Source: CALFCX01 sp041650595 (GTDB lineage Bacteria; Margulisbacteria; WOR-1; JAKLHX01). Taken from it: a stretch of 64,000 nt of DNA. Below are positions 15,871 to 25,240 of the stretch, piece after piece (positions within the stretch are counted from its first letter, which is position 1; the number at the start of each line of letters is the position of its first letter). Where the stretch lies: NCBI GenBank assembly GCA_041650595.1, contig JBAZKW010000002.1:1-64000 (forward strand). The letters are read 5' to 3'. The notes beneath the pieces were generated by a model. That model made no database searches and was not told the origin of the DNA. It saw only the letters and a list, made by a program, of their open reading frames with translations. The position numbers and the translations under genes are program-made.

Positions 15871-17040
15871 ATGGCCAGAAAAGGAAGTCTGCTTTTCACT
15901 TTTATTATTCTTGTGGCCGTATCGGCAGTGTTATTTTCGTTCCTCTATGTGGTCATAGCAAGGAGCAGGGATATCCCCGCCAAAAAAGCCAGCACAAAGG
16001 CTTTTTATATAGCGGAATCGGGAATAAACAAAGCGATCTGGTATCTTATAACTTCCACGGAAGCGGGCGGAAAGGGTGAAGCCTGGAGAACAGCCGGGAC
16101 TTCCGAATCTTTTGCCGATGGTGCATATACGATATCTGTTTTGGACGGTCCTTCCGCGGGATCGATACTCATAATAGCGACCGGGGAAGTGAACGGGATT
16201 ACAAGGACGATCCAGCAGATCTTGTCCGGAGGCTCATCTTCGACCGCAAGCTTTGATTACGCGGTCTATGCCAACAGTACTCTTAACCTGACCGGAGCGG
16301 GGGGAATAACCGGCCCGGTTTTCGGCAAAGGGAATATAACTCTTACAGGCGCCACGTCTATCAATGGAGCAGTAACAATAATGTCGGGCAGCACTTATAA
16401 AAAAAACGGCGTAGACCAACCGGCAACAGTTACCACGACTCAACCCCCGATGCCCGAGATAGACACAACCTATTACGACGCCCTGCTGGCTCAGGCCGCC
16501 TTACAGCCCGCGGGAAATATGTCCATAACCGGTGCCGGCACCTACAATCTGGCCGGAGGAACGTTGTATGTGAACGGGAATCTGACTGTGAGCGGAGCCC
16601 GTAGAATAGCAGGGGGCGGGACTATTGTGGTTACCGGCAGCTACAGCCAGTCAGGTGCAGGCAATATAGATTCGAACACCAAAATAATTACCGGAAACAA
16701 TCTCACCATAAGCGGCAGCAATGTAGTAAATTCCGGAGGGCTTCTCTTTGCCAGAAATGATATAACACTGTCAGGTGCAGGAGACATAACGGGATCTGTC
16801 ATTGCTATGAACTCAGTGAACGCAAGCGGAGCGGGAAGAACGATAGGATTGGTATATGCACAGGCGGGAATGTCCGGCGCAAGGACCATAGTCGGCAGCG
16901 TGGTCTGCAGAACCGCTGCAACCTTTTCCGGAGCGATAAACATAACATACGATCGTACAAAAATACCCGCTTCGATCCCCGGAGTTTTCTCCAAGGGCGG
17001 ATTGGCCAAAGAAAAAGGAGGCTGGAAAGAGAAAAAATGA
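15871..17040 (+). CDS. PilX-like protein with a beta-rich repeat passenger (copy 1)
   Basis: Start at ATG 15871 with AAAGGAGGG (856-864 of the same kilobase) upstream; the earlier ATG at 15850 would overlap the previous gene without a ribosome site. One membrane segment (LLFTFIILVAVSAVLFSFLYVVI) is followed by AFYIAESGINKAIWYLI, the PilX N-terminal signature. From about residue 120 the protein is a long run of short Gly/Thr/Ser/Asn-rich strands (NLTGAGGITGPVFGKGNITLTGA and similar), as in beta-helix or bactofilin-like folds. It may display a beta-solenoid from the pilus tip or envelope. The role is inferred from place and N terminus. Confidence 0.75.
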   Translation: MARKGSLLFTFIILVAVSAVLFSFLYVVIARSRDIPAKKASTKAFYIAESGINKAIWYLITSTEAGGKGEAWRTAGTSESFADGAYTISVLDGPSAGSILIIATGEVNGITRTIQQILSGGSSSTASFDYAVYANSTLNLTGAGGITGPVFGKGNITLTGATSINGAVTIMSGSTYKKNGVDQPATVTTTQPPMPEIDTTYYDALLAQAALQPAGNMSITGAGTYNLAGGTLYVNGNLTVSGARRIAGGGTIVVTGSYSQSGAGNIDSNTKIITGNNLTISGSNVVNSGGLLFARNDITLSGAGDITGSVIAMNSVNASGAGRTIGLVYAQAGMSGARTIVGSVVCRTAATFSGAINITYDRTKIPASIPGVFSKGGLAKEKGGWKEKK

Positions 17041-18179
17041 TAATGAAAAGAAATGGCAATCTTGGCCTCACCTTGCTTATTATGCTTGGGCTTTCCTTTC
17101 TTTTAGGAGCTTTTCTGATCGTAGTGATCGGCAGGACTACGGATTCGTCACAGAAAAAAGCCAGAGAAAAGTCCTTTTACATAGCGGAAGCCGGGGTAAA
17201 AAAAGCGGTCTGGTCGCTTATGACGCCCAGCGGCCTGGGAGGAAAGGGTACCTCATGGAGGCCAGCCAATTTTTCTGAAAGCTTCGGCGGCGGGAGTTAT
17301 TCTTTTTCGATACTGGAAGGAATTTCCGGGACCCTCACTATTATTTCGACAGGAGAAGCCAACGGATATACCCGTACTATTCTACAAAAAATGAATTCCA
17401 GCTCTTTGCCGGCCGCTTTTAATTACGCGATATATAACAACGGAAGCCTCGATCTGAAAGGAAGCAGCTGTGTAATAGGCGGGATTTTTGCCAACGGAAA
17501 TGTATCTGTCCAAAAAACAGACAATCATCCGAGCGGAGAGACTTTTACCGCTCCGGGATATACCGTGAACGGGATTCCCGGAACCGTACCGGACCCTGTT
17601 CCCACTATGCCATCGCTCAACAGTACATATTACGACGAACAGATCGCCTTGGCACAGATAGCCCCTGCCGGCAATCAAATATTAAACAATATGGACCTCG
17701 GGGGCGGTACGGTATATGTCAAAGGCGATGCTACAATCTCCGGAAACATAACCGGCGGAGGGGTTATAGTAGTGACAGGCTCGACAACGATCAATGGCGC
17801 GATAATCTCGGAAAACACTAAGATAATCGGCAACGGCTTGATCACGGTAAAAAGCACAACAAATGTTGCTTCCGGAGGAGTATTGTACTCTCCTACCCAG
17901 ATCGATATCCCCGGCAACCCGAGGATCTTTGGCTCTGTCATGTCGGCAAAGATAACGGCTAACGGCACTCCCACCATAATGGGACTCCTTTTTTCCTGGG
18001 ACGTAAGCACCGAAATGAACGGGAATGTAACGGTTTACGGAAGCGTAGTCAACCCGTCATCTTCCACATACAGCGGGAACATAAATCTGGAGTACGATCC
18101 GGAATATATCCCTGATTTTATCGAAGGATTATCGGCTGGTGGTGTCGGTCTTGTAAAAGGTTCCTGGAAGGAGCTGTAA
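17037..18179 (+). CDS. PilX-like protein with a beta-rich repeat passenger (copy 2)
   Basis: Paralogue of the preceding gene (380 aa) with the same architecture. A membrane helix (LTLLIMLGLSFLLGAFLIVVIG) comes first, then SFYIAEAGVKKAVWSLM, then a Gly/Asn/Thr-rich strand-repeat region (YNNGSLDLKGSSCVIGG, YVKGDATISGNITGGGVIVV). Both copies share the order signature-linker-TYYD...PAGN-strands and end with a Pro-rich (I)PxFIEGL/PGVF tail, so they are a tandem duplication. It overlaps its neighbours by 4 bases upstream (ATGA) and 1 base downstream. Confidence 0.75.
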   Translation: MIMKRNGNLGLTLLIMLGLSFLLGAFLIVVIGRTTDSSQKKAREKSFYIAEAGVKKAVWSLMTPSGLGGKGTSWRPANFSESFGGGSYSFSILEGISGTLTIISTGEANGYTRTILQKMNSSSLPAAFNYAIYNNGSLDLKGSSCVIGGIFANGNVSVQKTDNHPSGETFTAPGYTVNGIPGTVPDPVPTMPSLNSTYYDEQIALAQIAPAGNQILNNMDLGGGTVYVKGDATISGNITGGGVIVVTGSTTINGAIISENTKIIGNGLITVKSTTNVASGGVLYSPTQIDIPGNPRIFGSVMSAKITANGTPTIMGLLFSWDVSTEMNGNVTVYGSVVNPSSSTYSGNINLEYDPEYIPDFIEGLSAGGVGLVKGSWKEL

Positions 18180-19828
18180 TGTTCGGTTTTGGCAAAAAAA
18201 AGTATACGGTGCGCAACGGCGCTATAGGCGTTAATATAAGCGCTCATGTCATAAACATAATAGAGCTTCTACGCGAAGGCGATAAAAAGATCGTCGAAAG
18301 CTACAACAGCATAGAGATCCCCGCCGATCTGGACAAAGACCGTGCCGAAACTTTTATTATTGAGTCCCTCAAAAAACTTTTTTCAGACGTAAAAAGCAAA
18401 AAAACAGGCGTCTTTTCCCTGATCTCCGGATCCGAGGTCATAATCCGCAGGATACAGGTCCCAAAGATCGGCAAAAAAGAACTTCTTGAAGCCATAAAAT
18501 GGGAGATAAAAACTCATCTTCCTTTCCCGGTAGAAACTGCCGTTATCAACTTCAGTGTTCTTGACGAGACAAAAAGCAAAGAGGCGACAAAACTCAATCT
18601 TCTGGTCGCGGCAGTCCAAAAAACTTCCGTTGACAGGACGCGCGGACTTTTTGAAAAAGCCGGCATCCGCCTGGAAGGATTATCGATCGCACCTTTTGCT
18701 GTATGGAACCTGCTCAAGGGCACTTCTATCCTAAAAAAAGATAAAAGAACCGCTTTTATAGACGTCGGCTCAGAAAACACCAAGATCGTATTTTTTGACG
18801 GGGAAAACCTTGAATTCTACAGGGAACTGTCTATCGGCGGCATACATTTTACAAAATCGATGATAGGTTTGTTCGTTTCAGACAAATGGCAGATGAACCT
18901 CAACTTTGAGCAGGCAGAAGCAATGAAACGGCGCTACGGCATACCCGAAGAAGGAACCTCGGATCTTACGGAAGACGGCCTGCCGCTCAAGCAGATCTAT
19001 CAGGTAATGCGCCCGACGCTGCGCAGATTTTTGAATGAAGTCGAGAGATCCTTCGGATATTACAAAGAACAATTCTCAAAAACTTCTATCGACAGGGTCG
19101 TTCTGGCCGGAGGCGCGTCAAAGATGAAAAATCTTGACTCGCATCTTTCCACAGAACTCGGGATAAATATCGAGAAGATAGAAGACTTGATAAAAGTTGA
19201 AAAAGGCCCCTTGATAAAAGACGGGGACCTTCTGATAAAGACGATCCCTCACATCGCAATAGCCATGGGGGCGGCTTTGTCGCAGGCAAAGGAAATGAAC
19301 TTTATCGGCAAAACCCGTAGCCGCTTCAGCCGTGACGACGGGGAGAAAACAGAAAGTATCTTATCAAAAATATCCCTGCCGAAGAATTTTTACACGGCCG
19401 CCGTTATTTCGGTATTCGTTATTTTTATTGCCACCTTAGCGGCTCTCAACATTTCACTTGATAAAAGCATAGCCGGATACCGGAAATTCATAGACGAGCA
19501 AAAGACCCTTTTGGCAAACCTAAAAACACTTTCGGAAAAGCAGGAAATACTCTCCAAGGTAGAAAAACAAAAAGTACCTATAAGGCCGGCAATAGCGGAA
19601 CTAACGAACCTTTTGCCAAAGAATTCTTTTCTTGATGCTTTTTCTTTCAACAATGCCTCCAAAGGTATTTCCATAACCGGAATATCCGCTAATATGTACC
19701 TGGTTGGCGACCTTTTGAAGAAATTGGGGTCTTCCGGCTTCTTTTCGGATACAGCGCTTGTTGAAGCCCGAAAAGCAGCAGATAAAAAGTCGGTCGGATT
19801 TTCTATGAACTTTAGGCTTAAATTGTAA
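18179..19828 (+). CDS. PilM-PilN fusion of the pilus alignment subcomplex
   Basis: A 549-residue protein combining two usually separate pilus parts. Residues 1-370 are the actin-like cytoplasmic PilM ATPase: AIGVNISAHVINIIEL, the conserved PFPVETAVINFSVLDE, RTAFIDVGSENTKIVFFDG phosphate loop and VVLAGGASKMKNL. After a linker, one membrane helix (FYTAAVISVFVIFIATLAAL, about 400) and a PilN-like periplasmic domain (coiled coil, then LTNLLPKNSFLDAFSF...) follow. Fusion explains why no separate pilN is present before pilO. It is co-transcribed, starting at the stop of the PilX-like gene. Confidence 0.88.
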   Translation: MFGFGKKKYTVRNGAIGVNISAHVINIIELLREGDKKIVESYNSIEIPADLDKDRAETFIIESLKKLFSDVKSKKTGVFSLISGSEVIIRRIQVPKIGKKELLEAIKWEIKTHLPFPVETAVINFSVLDETKSKEATKLNLLVAAVQKTSVDRTRGLFEKAGIRLEGLSIAPFAVWNLLKGTSILKKDKRTAFIDVGSENTKIVFFDGENLEFYRELSIGGIHFTKSMIGLFVSDKWQMNLNFEQAEAMKRRYGIPEEGTSDLTEDGLPLKQIYQVMRPTLRRFLNEVERSFGYYKEQFSKTSIDRVVLAGGASKMKNLDSHLSTELGINIEKIEDLIKVEKGPLIKDGDLLIKTIPHIAIAMGAALSQAKEMNFIGKTRSRFSRDDGEKTESILSKISLPKNFYTAAVISVFVIFIATLAALNISLDKSIAGYRKFIDEQKTLLANLKTLSEKQEILSKVEKQKVPIRPAIAELTNLLPKNSFLDAFSFNNASKGISITGISANMYLVGDLLKKLGSSGFFSDTALVEARKAADKKSVGFSMNFRLKL

Positions 19829-19837
19829 GGAGAAAAA

Positions 19838-20707
19838 ATGGGCCGTCCGTGGTGGCAGAGAATACTATTGTTGGCAGGGATAGCTGTATTTATCGGCTGG
19901 GCGTCATATACGTATCTGCTAAAGGATAAGATCAAGGAAATGTCCGACCTTAAGGCTACGGCTGAAATGATCCAAAGAGAAGTAAGTGCTCTGGGAATGA
20001 AAGACGTTACTCTTGACTCAGCATCTATAAACAGGGAAATAAATAAGAAACTTGAGGAAATAAGCCGCAAGGTCCCGAGCGAAGCCGACAGCCCCTATCT
20101 TCTGGAGCGGTTCATAGCACAGTCGCTCAAAGGGCTGGATATAGATTACACGTTCATACAGCCGCTTGCTCCGGTAAAAGAAGATGTTTTTAAAAGGATC
20201 CCGATCAACATCGATATGACGGCCAAATTCGAGCCGTTAAACCTTTACTTGCAAAGAATAGAGAACCTTCCTATCGCAATTCGGATAGATCAAATGGATA
20301 TTTCCAAAAATAGAGAAGAACCTCAGTTGCTCAATGTAAAACTGCAACTATCCGCCTTCGTTATGCCGGGAGCCCCTTCCGCCACACAGGAAACTCATCC
20401 CAATCTGGCTCAAATACCAAGTATTGATCCCTTCTTTGAACAGGAACTCAGGGCAGCAAAAGAAGCTGACTTGAAAAAAGTGGCAGCCTTCCGCCCCGCA
20501 GAAAAAAGAAAACCCTTATTTGTGCTGCCAAAATTCAAGGGAGTGTACAAAGGCAAAACAATAAAGGCGTTTATAAACAATGAGCTCTTCGGCGTGGGTG
20601 ATGTGGTAGGCGGTTACATAATAACTAATATAACCGACAAATATGTTATTGTGACAAGGAACGGGCTTGGCTATACTTTAAAATTGGGGGAGGTGGGTAA
20701 GAGATGA
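19838..20707 (+). CDS. PilO-PilP-like fusion protein
   Basis: A 289-residue inner-membrane protein. The N-terminal helix (ILLLAGIAVFIGWASYTYLL) and coiled coil, then a ferredoxin-like stretch (FLERFIAQSLKGLDIDYTF...; IDMTAKFEPLNLYLQRIENLP), match PilO. The last 70 residues (FKGVYKGKTIKAFINNELFGVGDVVGGYIITNITDKYVIV) look like the small beta domain of PilP/GspC that contacts the secretin. A fused PilO-PilP would tie the PilM/N platform to PilQ. The stop overlaps the pilQ ATG. The PilP part is short, so its call is less sure than the PilO part. Confidence 0.78.
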   Translation: MGRPWWQRILLLAGIAVFIGWASYTYLLKDKIKEMSDLKATAEMIQREVSALGMKDVTLDSASINREINKKLEEISRKVPSEADSPYLLERFIAQSLKGLDIDYTFIQPLAPVKEDVFKRIPINIDMTAKFEPLNLYLQRIENLPIAIRIDQMDISKNREEPQLLNVKLQLSAFVMPGAPSATQETHPNLAQIPSIDPFFEQELRAAKEADLKKVAAFRPAEKRKPLFVLPKFKGVYKGKTIKAFINNELFGVGDVVGGYIITNITDKYVIVTRNGLGYTLKLGEVGKR

Positions 20708-22005
20708 AAAAAATCCTGGCCGCGGCAAGCGTGATATTCATGTGCTGCACTTCGTTTTCTTTTGGAGCGGAAACGGAGAAAATATCTCTAAACCTTATAA
20801 ATGCGCCTTTAAATACCGTGATCTACGCTCTCGGCAAAGAAGCAGGGCTTAACATAGTTGCCGGCGACGATATGCAGGGGACCGTCACTATTTCTGTTAA
20901 CGAAGTCTCTCCTTACGATGCCCTTGTAGCGGTCCTTAATACCTCCGGATTCAGCTACAAAAAAGACAAAGAAATATTGCAGATAGTAGTTCCTCCTATG
21001 AAACGGCTTGCGGGAGAAAAACTTTTTACCAAAAAAGGGCTTCTCACCAAAGCATTTATGGTCAACAATCTTGTCCCCGCCGATATAGAAGAACTGATAA
21101 AGAAACTTGGCTATACCGACACAAGGATCCTTTCGGCCAAAGGATCTAACATGCTTGTCGTGGAAGCTCCGCCCGAAGTAATGGATAAGATAGACAGTAT
21201 TTTTAAAAGACTCGATGCCTCGCCCAGGCAGGTGCTGGTAGAGTCTCAAATACTGGAAATAACAGCCGGCAACGGCGTGACGCCTAATGTATTGGGAATG
21301 CAGGAACAATATACAAGCTCGAACTACGATGTTCAGACCGAAGGTTTTGCAAATCCCGCGGTCACGGGCGTTCCCGGCATGTACGCTCATGTGATCAAAG
21401 GAAATGTTGAAGCCTACGTGGAAGCCTTGGAAAACAAACAGGGCTATAATCTGCTTGCCAGTCCAAAAGTCCTGGCTGTGTCAGGCAAGTCCGCAAACAT
21501 AATAAGCGGCTCCAAGCTTGGCTATAAGACCTCTATCACTACCCAGACGGGCACGATACAGAATGTGGATTTTCTGGAGGTCGGCACAAAACTGACTTTC
21601 ACACCGTATGTTTACAGCGACGGAACGATCAGGATGGACATACATCCCGAAGTCAGCGAAGGCTCTATCACCTCCGACGGTCTTCCGCAAAAACAAACTA
21701 CCGAAGCCACAACTACGGTCATTGTCCGGGACGGGGAAACGATAGTTATCGGAGGATTAATAAAAAATAAAGCTCAAGAAACCGAAAAAGGCGTGCCTAT
21801 AGTCATGAATATCCCGATAATAGGAAATTTTTTCAAAAGGAAAGAAATGCTCTGGGAGAAAAAGGAAATAATCGCCGTCTTGACCCCTCATATCATAACT
21901 GACGAGAACATGAAAGAGATGCTGCCTCAGGTTGAAAATATGCAGCGCAAACAAAAAGATTCCGGCACGGGAGAAGAGCCCGGGATCATGTGGTGGGTTA
22001 AATAG
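20704..22005 (+). CDS. pilQ: Short PilQ-type secretin
   Basis: Outer-membrane secretin of 433 aa, shorter than usual PilQ because AMIN domains are missing. A signal peptide (MKKILAAASVIFMCCTSFSFG) is followed by an STN/N0 domain (NLINAPLNTVIYALGKEAGLNIV) and a secretin_N domain (FMVNNLVPADIEELIKKLG). The beta-barrel domain contains VLVESQILEI, LASPKVLAVSGKSANI and the hallmark VPIVMNIPIIGNFFKRKE followed by IIAVLTPHII. It closes the pilus operon. Its 3' end overlaps the convergent dppF-like gene by 8 bases. Confidence 0.93.
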   Translation: MKKILAAASVIFMCCTSFSFGAETEKISLNLINAPLNTVIYALGKEAGLNIVAGDDMQGTVTISVNEVSPYDALVAVLNTSGFSYKKDKEILQIVVPPMKRLAGEKLFTKKGLLTKAFMVNNLVPADIEELIKKLGYTDTRILSAKGSNMLVVEAPPEVMDKIDSIFKRLDASPRQVLVESQILEITAGNGVTPNVLGMQEQYTSSNYDVQTEGFANPAVTGVPGMYAHVIKGNVEAYVEALENKQGYNLLASPKVLAVSGKSANIISGSKLGYKTSITTQTGTIQNVDFLEVGTKLTFTPYVYSDGTIRMDIHPEVSEGSITSDGLPQKQTTEATTTVIVRDGETIVIGGLIKNKAQETEKGVPIVMNIPIIGNFFKRKEMLWEKKEIIAVLTPHIITDENMKEMLPQVENMQRKQKDSGTGEEPGIMWWVK

Positions 22006-22741
22006 CATCCTCTAGAAGTTGTTTTGTGTATTGGCATTGAGGATTTTTGAATATATCCTGGGCACTTCCGGTTTCTATGATCTCTCCGTCTTTCATTACA
22101 CCTACCCTTGAACAGAGCCTCTCTGCCAGCATAAGATCATGAGTGATAAAAATATAGGTGAGCTCTTTTTGCTTCTTAAGTAAAAGAAGCAACTCTATGA
22201 TCTCTTCCTGAAGCTCAAAGTCCAGCGAAGAGACCGGCTCGTCTAGAACAAGCAGTTTGGGATCGGCCGCCAGGCTTCTGGCAATGCACACCCTTTGGGC
22301 CTCTCCTCCGGAAAGCTCCGACGGATACCTGTCCGCGAAAGACGGTAAAAGCCCCACATCGGAGAGCAGCGCCATTACCTTTGGCATAATTTCTTTTTTT
22401 GGGATTTTCCTTATTATCAGAGGCTCTTTTACGGCGCTTGCAACTTTCATTTTCGGATTAAGTCCCGCCAAAGGGTCCTGAAATACGATCTGCATATCCA
22501 TCAAGGCATGCCTTAGTTTGTTCCCGAGAAGCGAAGATATTTCTCTGCCTTTATAAAATATCCTTCCTGAATCTCGTTCGATGAGCCCCAGAATAATCCT
22601 CGCAAGCGTGGTCTTGCCGCTGCCGGACTCCCCCACCAGGCCAAATATTTCCCCGTCAAGAACGCTTATGTTTACATTCTTTACCACCGGTCGTCCGGCA
22701 AACGTTTTATTGATGCCTATAAGTTCAAGTATTTTGTCCAT
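21998..22741 (-). CDS. Oligo/dipeptide ABC transporter ATPase (DppF/OppF type)
   Basis: Second ATPase of a peptide importer (247 aa). It has Walker A GESGSGKTT, the Q-loop IVFQDPLAGLNPKMKV typical of the Opp/Dpp class, signature LSGGEAQRVCIARSL, Walker B LLVLDEPVSSLD and the His switch FITHD. The C terminus keeps only the start of the oligopeptide-type tail (IFKNPQCQYTKQLLEDAI). It lies 4 bases downstream of the DppD-like gene and ends convergently overlapping pilQ. Confidence 0.92.
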   Translation of the reverse strand: MDKILELIGINKTFAGRPVVKNVNISVLDGEIFGLVGESGSGKTTLARIILGLIERDSGRIFYKGREISSLLGNKLRHALMDMQIVFQDPLAGLNPKMKVASAVKEPLIIRKIPKKEIMPKVMALLSDVGLLPSFADRYPSELSGGEAQRVCIARSLAADPKLLVLDEPVSSLDFELQEEIIELLLLLKKQKELTYIFITHDLMLAERLCSRVGVMKDGEIIETGSAQDIFKNPQCQYTKQLLEDAI

Positions 22742-22745
22742 TTTT

Positions 22746-23471
22746 TTATCGAAGCCTTTGTATGATGCGGCCGCGGCTCATAACGGCAATCTTTTTGCAG
22801 TGTTTTTCCGCAAGTTTTATATTGTGCGAGATAAATAGGACCGAAAGCCCCTGATCAGTCCGCAGTTCCTGCAAAAGCTCCATTATTCCCGCCTGCGTAG
22901 AAACATCAAGCGCGGTGGTCGGCTCGTCAGCGATCAAAAAGTCCGCTCCGCAGGAGATCGCGATCGCGATCATGACCCGCTGGCGCTGACCTCCGCTTAG
23001 TTGATGAGGATATTGTCTCATCCTCAAAGCAGGATTATCTATCTTTACCTTTTTTAACAAAACTTCGGCTTTTTCAAGTGCTTCCCGCATGGATATTTTA
23101 AAATGTGTTCTCGGCGCTTCCGCGACCTGCTCTCCTATCGAAAGCACCGGATTTAAGCTGGTGAAGGGATCCTGAAATATCATAGAGATCCGAGTGCCGC
23201 GGACACGCCGCATATCTCTTTCTGGAAGAAGAAGCAAGTCCCTGCCGTCTAATAATACTTTTCCGGAAATAATTTTGCCTGGACTTTGTATTAGCCGGAG
23301 TATCGAAAATCCTATAGTGCTTTTGCCGCAACCCGAAGGCCCTGTAAGCGCGAAGAATTCTCCTTCGCTGACACACAAACTGACGCCGTCAACTGCTTTT
23401 ACAACATTCCCGTCTTCTGAGTAATAATATGTTTTAAGGTTTTCTATATCGAGTGCTTTTGCCGGGTTCAT
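22746..23471 (-). CDS. Oligo/dipeptide ABC transporter ATPase (DppD/OppD type)
   Basis: First ATPase of the importer (241 aa). It has GPSGCGKST (Walker A), MIFQDPFTSLNPVLSIGEQV (Q-loop), LSGGQRQRVMIAIAI (signature), FLIADEPTTALD (Walker B) and FISHN. The usual DppD C-terminal extension (about 80 residues beyond the ATPase core, with a possible Fe-S site) is missing, so this is a minimal form. It overlaps the DppC-like gene by 4 bases. Confidence 0.92.
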   Translation of the reverse strand: MNPAKALDIENLKTYYYSEDGNVVKAVDGVSLCVSEGEFFALTGPSGCGKSTIGFSILRLIQSPGKIISGKVLLDGRDLLLLPERDMRRVRGTRISMIFQDPFTSLNPVLSIGEQVAEAPRTHFKISMREALEKAEVLLKKVKIDNPALRMRQYPHQLSGGQRQRVMIAIAISCGADFLIADEPTTALDVSTQAGIMELLQELRTDQGLSVLFISHNIKLAEKHCKKIAVMSRGRIIQRLR

Positions 23472-24301
23472 CTGCCTATTTCCTCTCTCAGGCCTTCACC
23501 CACAAGATATATGCAAAGGACCGTGAACAGGATCAAAAGCCCCGGTATCAGCGACATCCATGGAGCGTCTCTCAGATAGGCCTGCGAGTCCTGCAACATG
23601 TTTCCCCATGACGACAAAGGAGGCTGGACGCCAAGCCCCAAAAAGCTCAAGGCTGATTCGGTTAGTATCGCGCCGGCCATGCCCAAAGTTCCCGCAACGA
23701 TAACGGGAGCTATCACATTGGGCATTATATGTCGCAGCATTATCCTGGGGCCTGACGCGCCTATCGCGCGCGCGGCTTCGATGTAAGGCCTCTCTTTTAC
23801 GGACAGGACTTCCGCCCTCACCAGCCTGGCCACGCCCATCCACGACGTAAGCCCTATGACAACCATTACGTTATATATATTGGGAGTAAGCATAGTTTGA
23901 ACGGCAAGGATAAGAAAGATCGACGGGAAAGACAGCATCACATCCACAAACCGCATTATAAAGTTTTCGATAAAACCGCCGAAGTAACCGGATATCATCC
24001 CGAAGAAAAAACCGACGATAACCGAGATCGAAACCGCCACAAGCCCGACAGAAAGTGAAATGCGCGCGCCATAAATTGTTCTTGAAAATATGTCCCGACC
24101 AAAATCGTCGGTCCCGAAAAAGTGTTTTACGGACGGGGCTTCAAGCGCAGTACTCCTGATCTCGTCTGGATCATGAGGCGCAGCAAATGGCGCAAAGACC
24201 GCTACTGTTCCCATAAAAAACAACAAAAATAGCGCGATAACCGCAAGCTTATTCTTTCTGAACCTTTTCATCTTAGGCGCTTTAATCCTTTCTTCCGGCA
24301 C
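23468..24301 (-). CDS. Peptide ABC transporter permease (DppC/OppC type)
   Basis: Permease of 277 aa with the DppC pattern. It has an N-terminal helix (LAVIALFLLFFMGTVAVFAPFAAPHDPD), HFFGTDDFGRDIFSRTIYGARISL, and the inner-membrane EAA loop PYIEAARAIGASGPRIMLRHIMPN that contacts the ATPases. It ends FTVLCIYLVGEGLREEIGR. It overlaps the DppB-like gene by 20 bases, so a start slightly downstream (MKRFRKNK) is also possible. Confidence 0.93.
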   Translation of the reverse strand: MPEERIKAPKMKRFRKNKLAVIALFLLFFMGTVAVFAPFAAPHDPDEIRSTALEAPSVKHFFGTDDFGRDIFSRTIYGARISLSVGLVAVSISVIVGFFFGMISGYFGGFIENFIMRFVDVMLSFPSIFLILAVQTMLTPNIYNVMVVIGLTSWMGVARLVRAEVLSVKERPYIEAARAIGASGPRIMLRHIMPNVIAPVIVAGTLGMAGAILTESALSFLGLGVQPPLSSWGNMLQDSQAYLRDAPWMSLIPGLLILFTVLCIYLVGEGLREEIGR

Positions 24302-25232
24302 GGATCCGCGGATCCGCGACCGAATACAAAAGATCAGCCGTTAAATTGCCTATTATTATCAAAAACGAAGAAATAAAGACCACCCCCATTATCAGAGGAT
24401 AATTTCTTGAAAAGATCGCCCCCACTCCCAACCTCCCCATCCCCGGCCACGCAAAAATGGTCTCTATTATAAACGCGCCGGCAAAAAGATCAGGTATCGT
24501 CATGCCCAAAATAGTTATAAGAGGCAGGAGCGAGTTGCGCAGCGCGTGTTTAAAAAGAACGGTACGCTCCGGAAGCCCTTTGGCGCGCGCGGCTCTTATA
24601 TAGTTCTGTCGGAGCACTTCTATGGTACCGCTCCTCACATATCTTGTTAATCCCGCAAATCCGATGAGCACCATGGTCAAAACCGGCAGCACCAGATGAC
24701 GAGCAATATCCGCAAATCCTTCGCCCATGCCGGTGGCAGGCAAAAGATTAAACTGTACGGAAAACATCAACATCAACATAAGAGCCAGCCAGAACGAGGG
24801 AATGGACATGCCCGCAAAAGAAAGGACGGAAACGATATTATCAAAAATCCCTCCTTTTTTGTAAGCTGACATGACCCCCAAGGGAACAGCGATAAGTAGA
24901 ATGAAAAAAAGAGAAGTTCCCATTAAAAGGAGCGTTGCCGGAATACGCTCCGCGATTATCTGCATAACCGGCCTGTTCAGTATATATGCCGTGCCAAAAT
25001 CGCCCCGTACCGCATTTTTAAGCCAGAAAAAATACTGTACAAATACAGGACGGTCAAGGCCCCAGTTTGCCCTGATGCGCGCCAATTCCTGCGGGGCAAC
25101 CGAAGGGTCTACAAAGAGCGCGGTCGGGTCTCCCGGAGCCAGGTGCATCACAAAGAAAGAAATAAGCGAAATTCCTATTAATAGCGGCACAACAGAAATA
25201 AGTCGTTTAAGGATATATCTAGGCATTTTCAT
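24282..25232 (-). CDS. Peptide ABC transporter permease (DppB/OppB type)
   Basis: Permease of 316 aa. It opens MPRYILKRLISVVPLLIGISLISFFVMHLAPGDP, the standard DppB start. The EAA loop is RAARAKGLPERTVLFKHALRN and it ends with the conserved DPRIRAGRKD. Pairs with the DppC-like protein to form the channel. It starts 8 bases after the binding-protein gene stop. Confidence 0.94.
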   Translation of the reverse strand: MKMPRYILKRLISVVPLLIGISLISFFVMHLAPGDPTALFVDPSVAPQELARIRANWGLDRPVFVQYFFWLKNAVRGDFGTAYILNRPVMQIIAERIPATLLLMGTSLFFILLIAVPLGVMSAYKKGGIFDNIVSVLSFAGMSIPSFWLALMLMLMFSVQFNLLPATGMGEGFADIARHLVLPVLTMVLIGFAGLTRYVRSGTIEVLRQNYIRAARAKGLPERTVLFKHALRNSLLPLITILGMTIPDLFAGAFIIETIFAWPGMGRLGVGAIFSRNYPLIMGVVFISSFLIIIGNLTADLLYSVADPRIRAGRKD

Positions 25233-25240
25233 CTATTATA

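Noticed and set aside
24299..24317. CGGATCCGCGGATCCG palindrome at the dppB end
   Set aside because: It encodes the conserved DPRIR end of DppB, so the palindrome is most likely chance codon choice.
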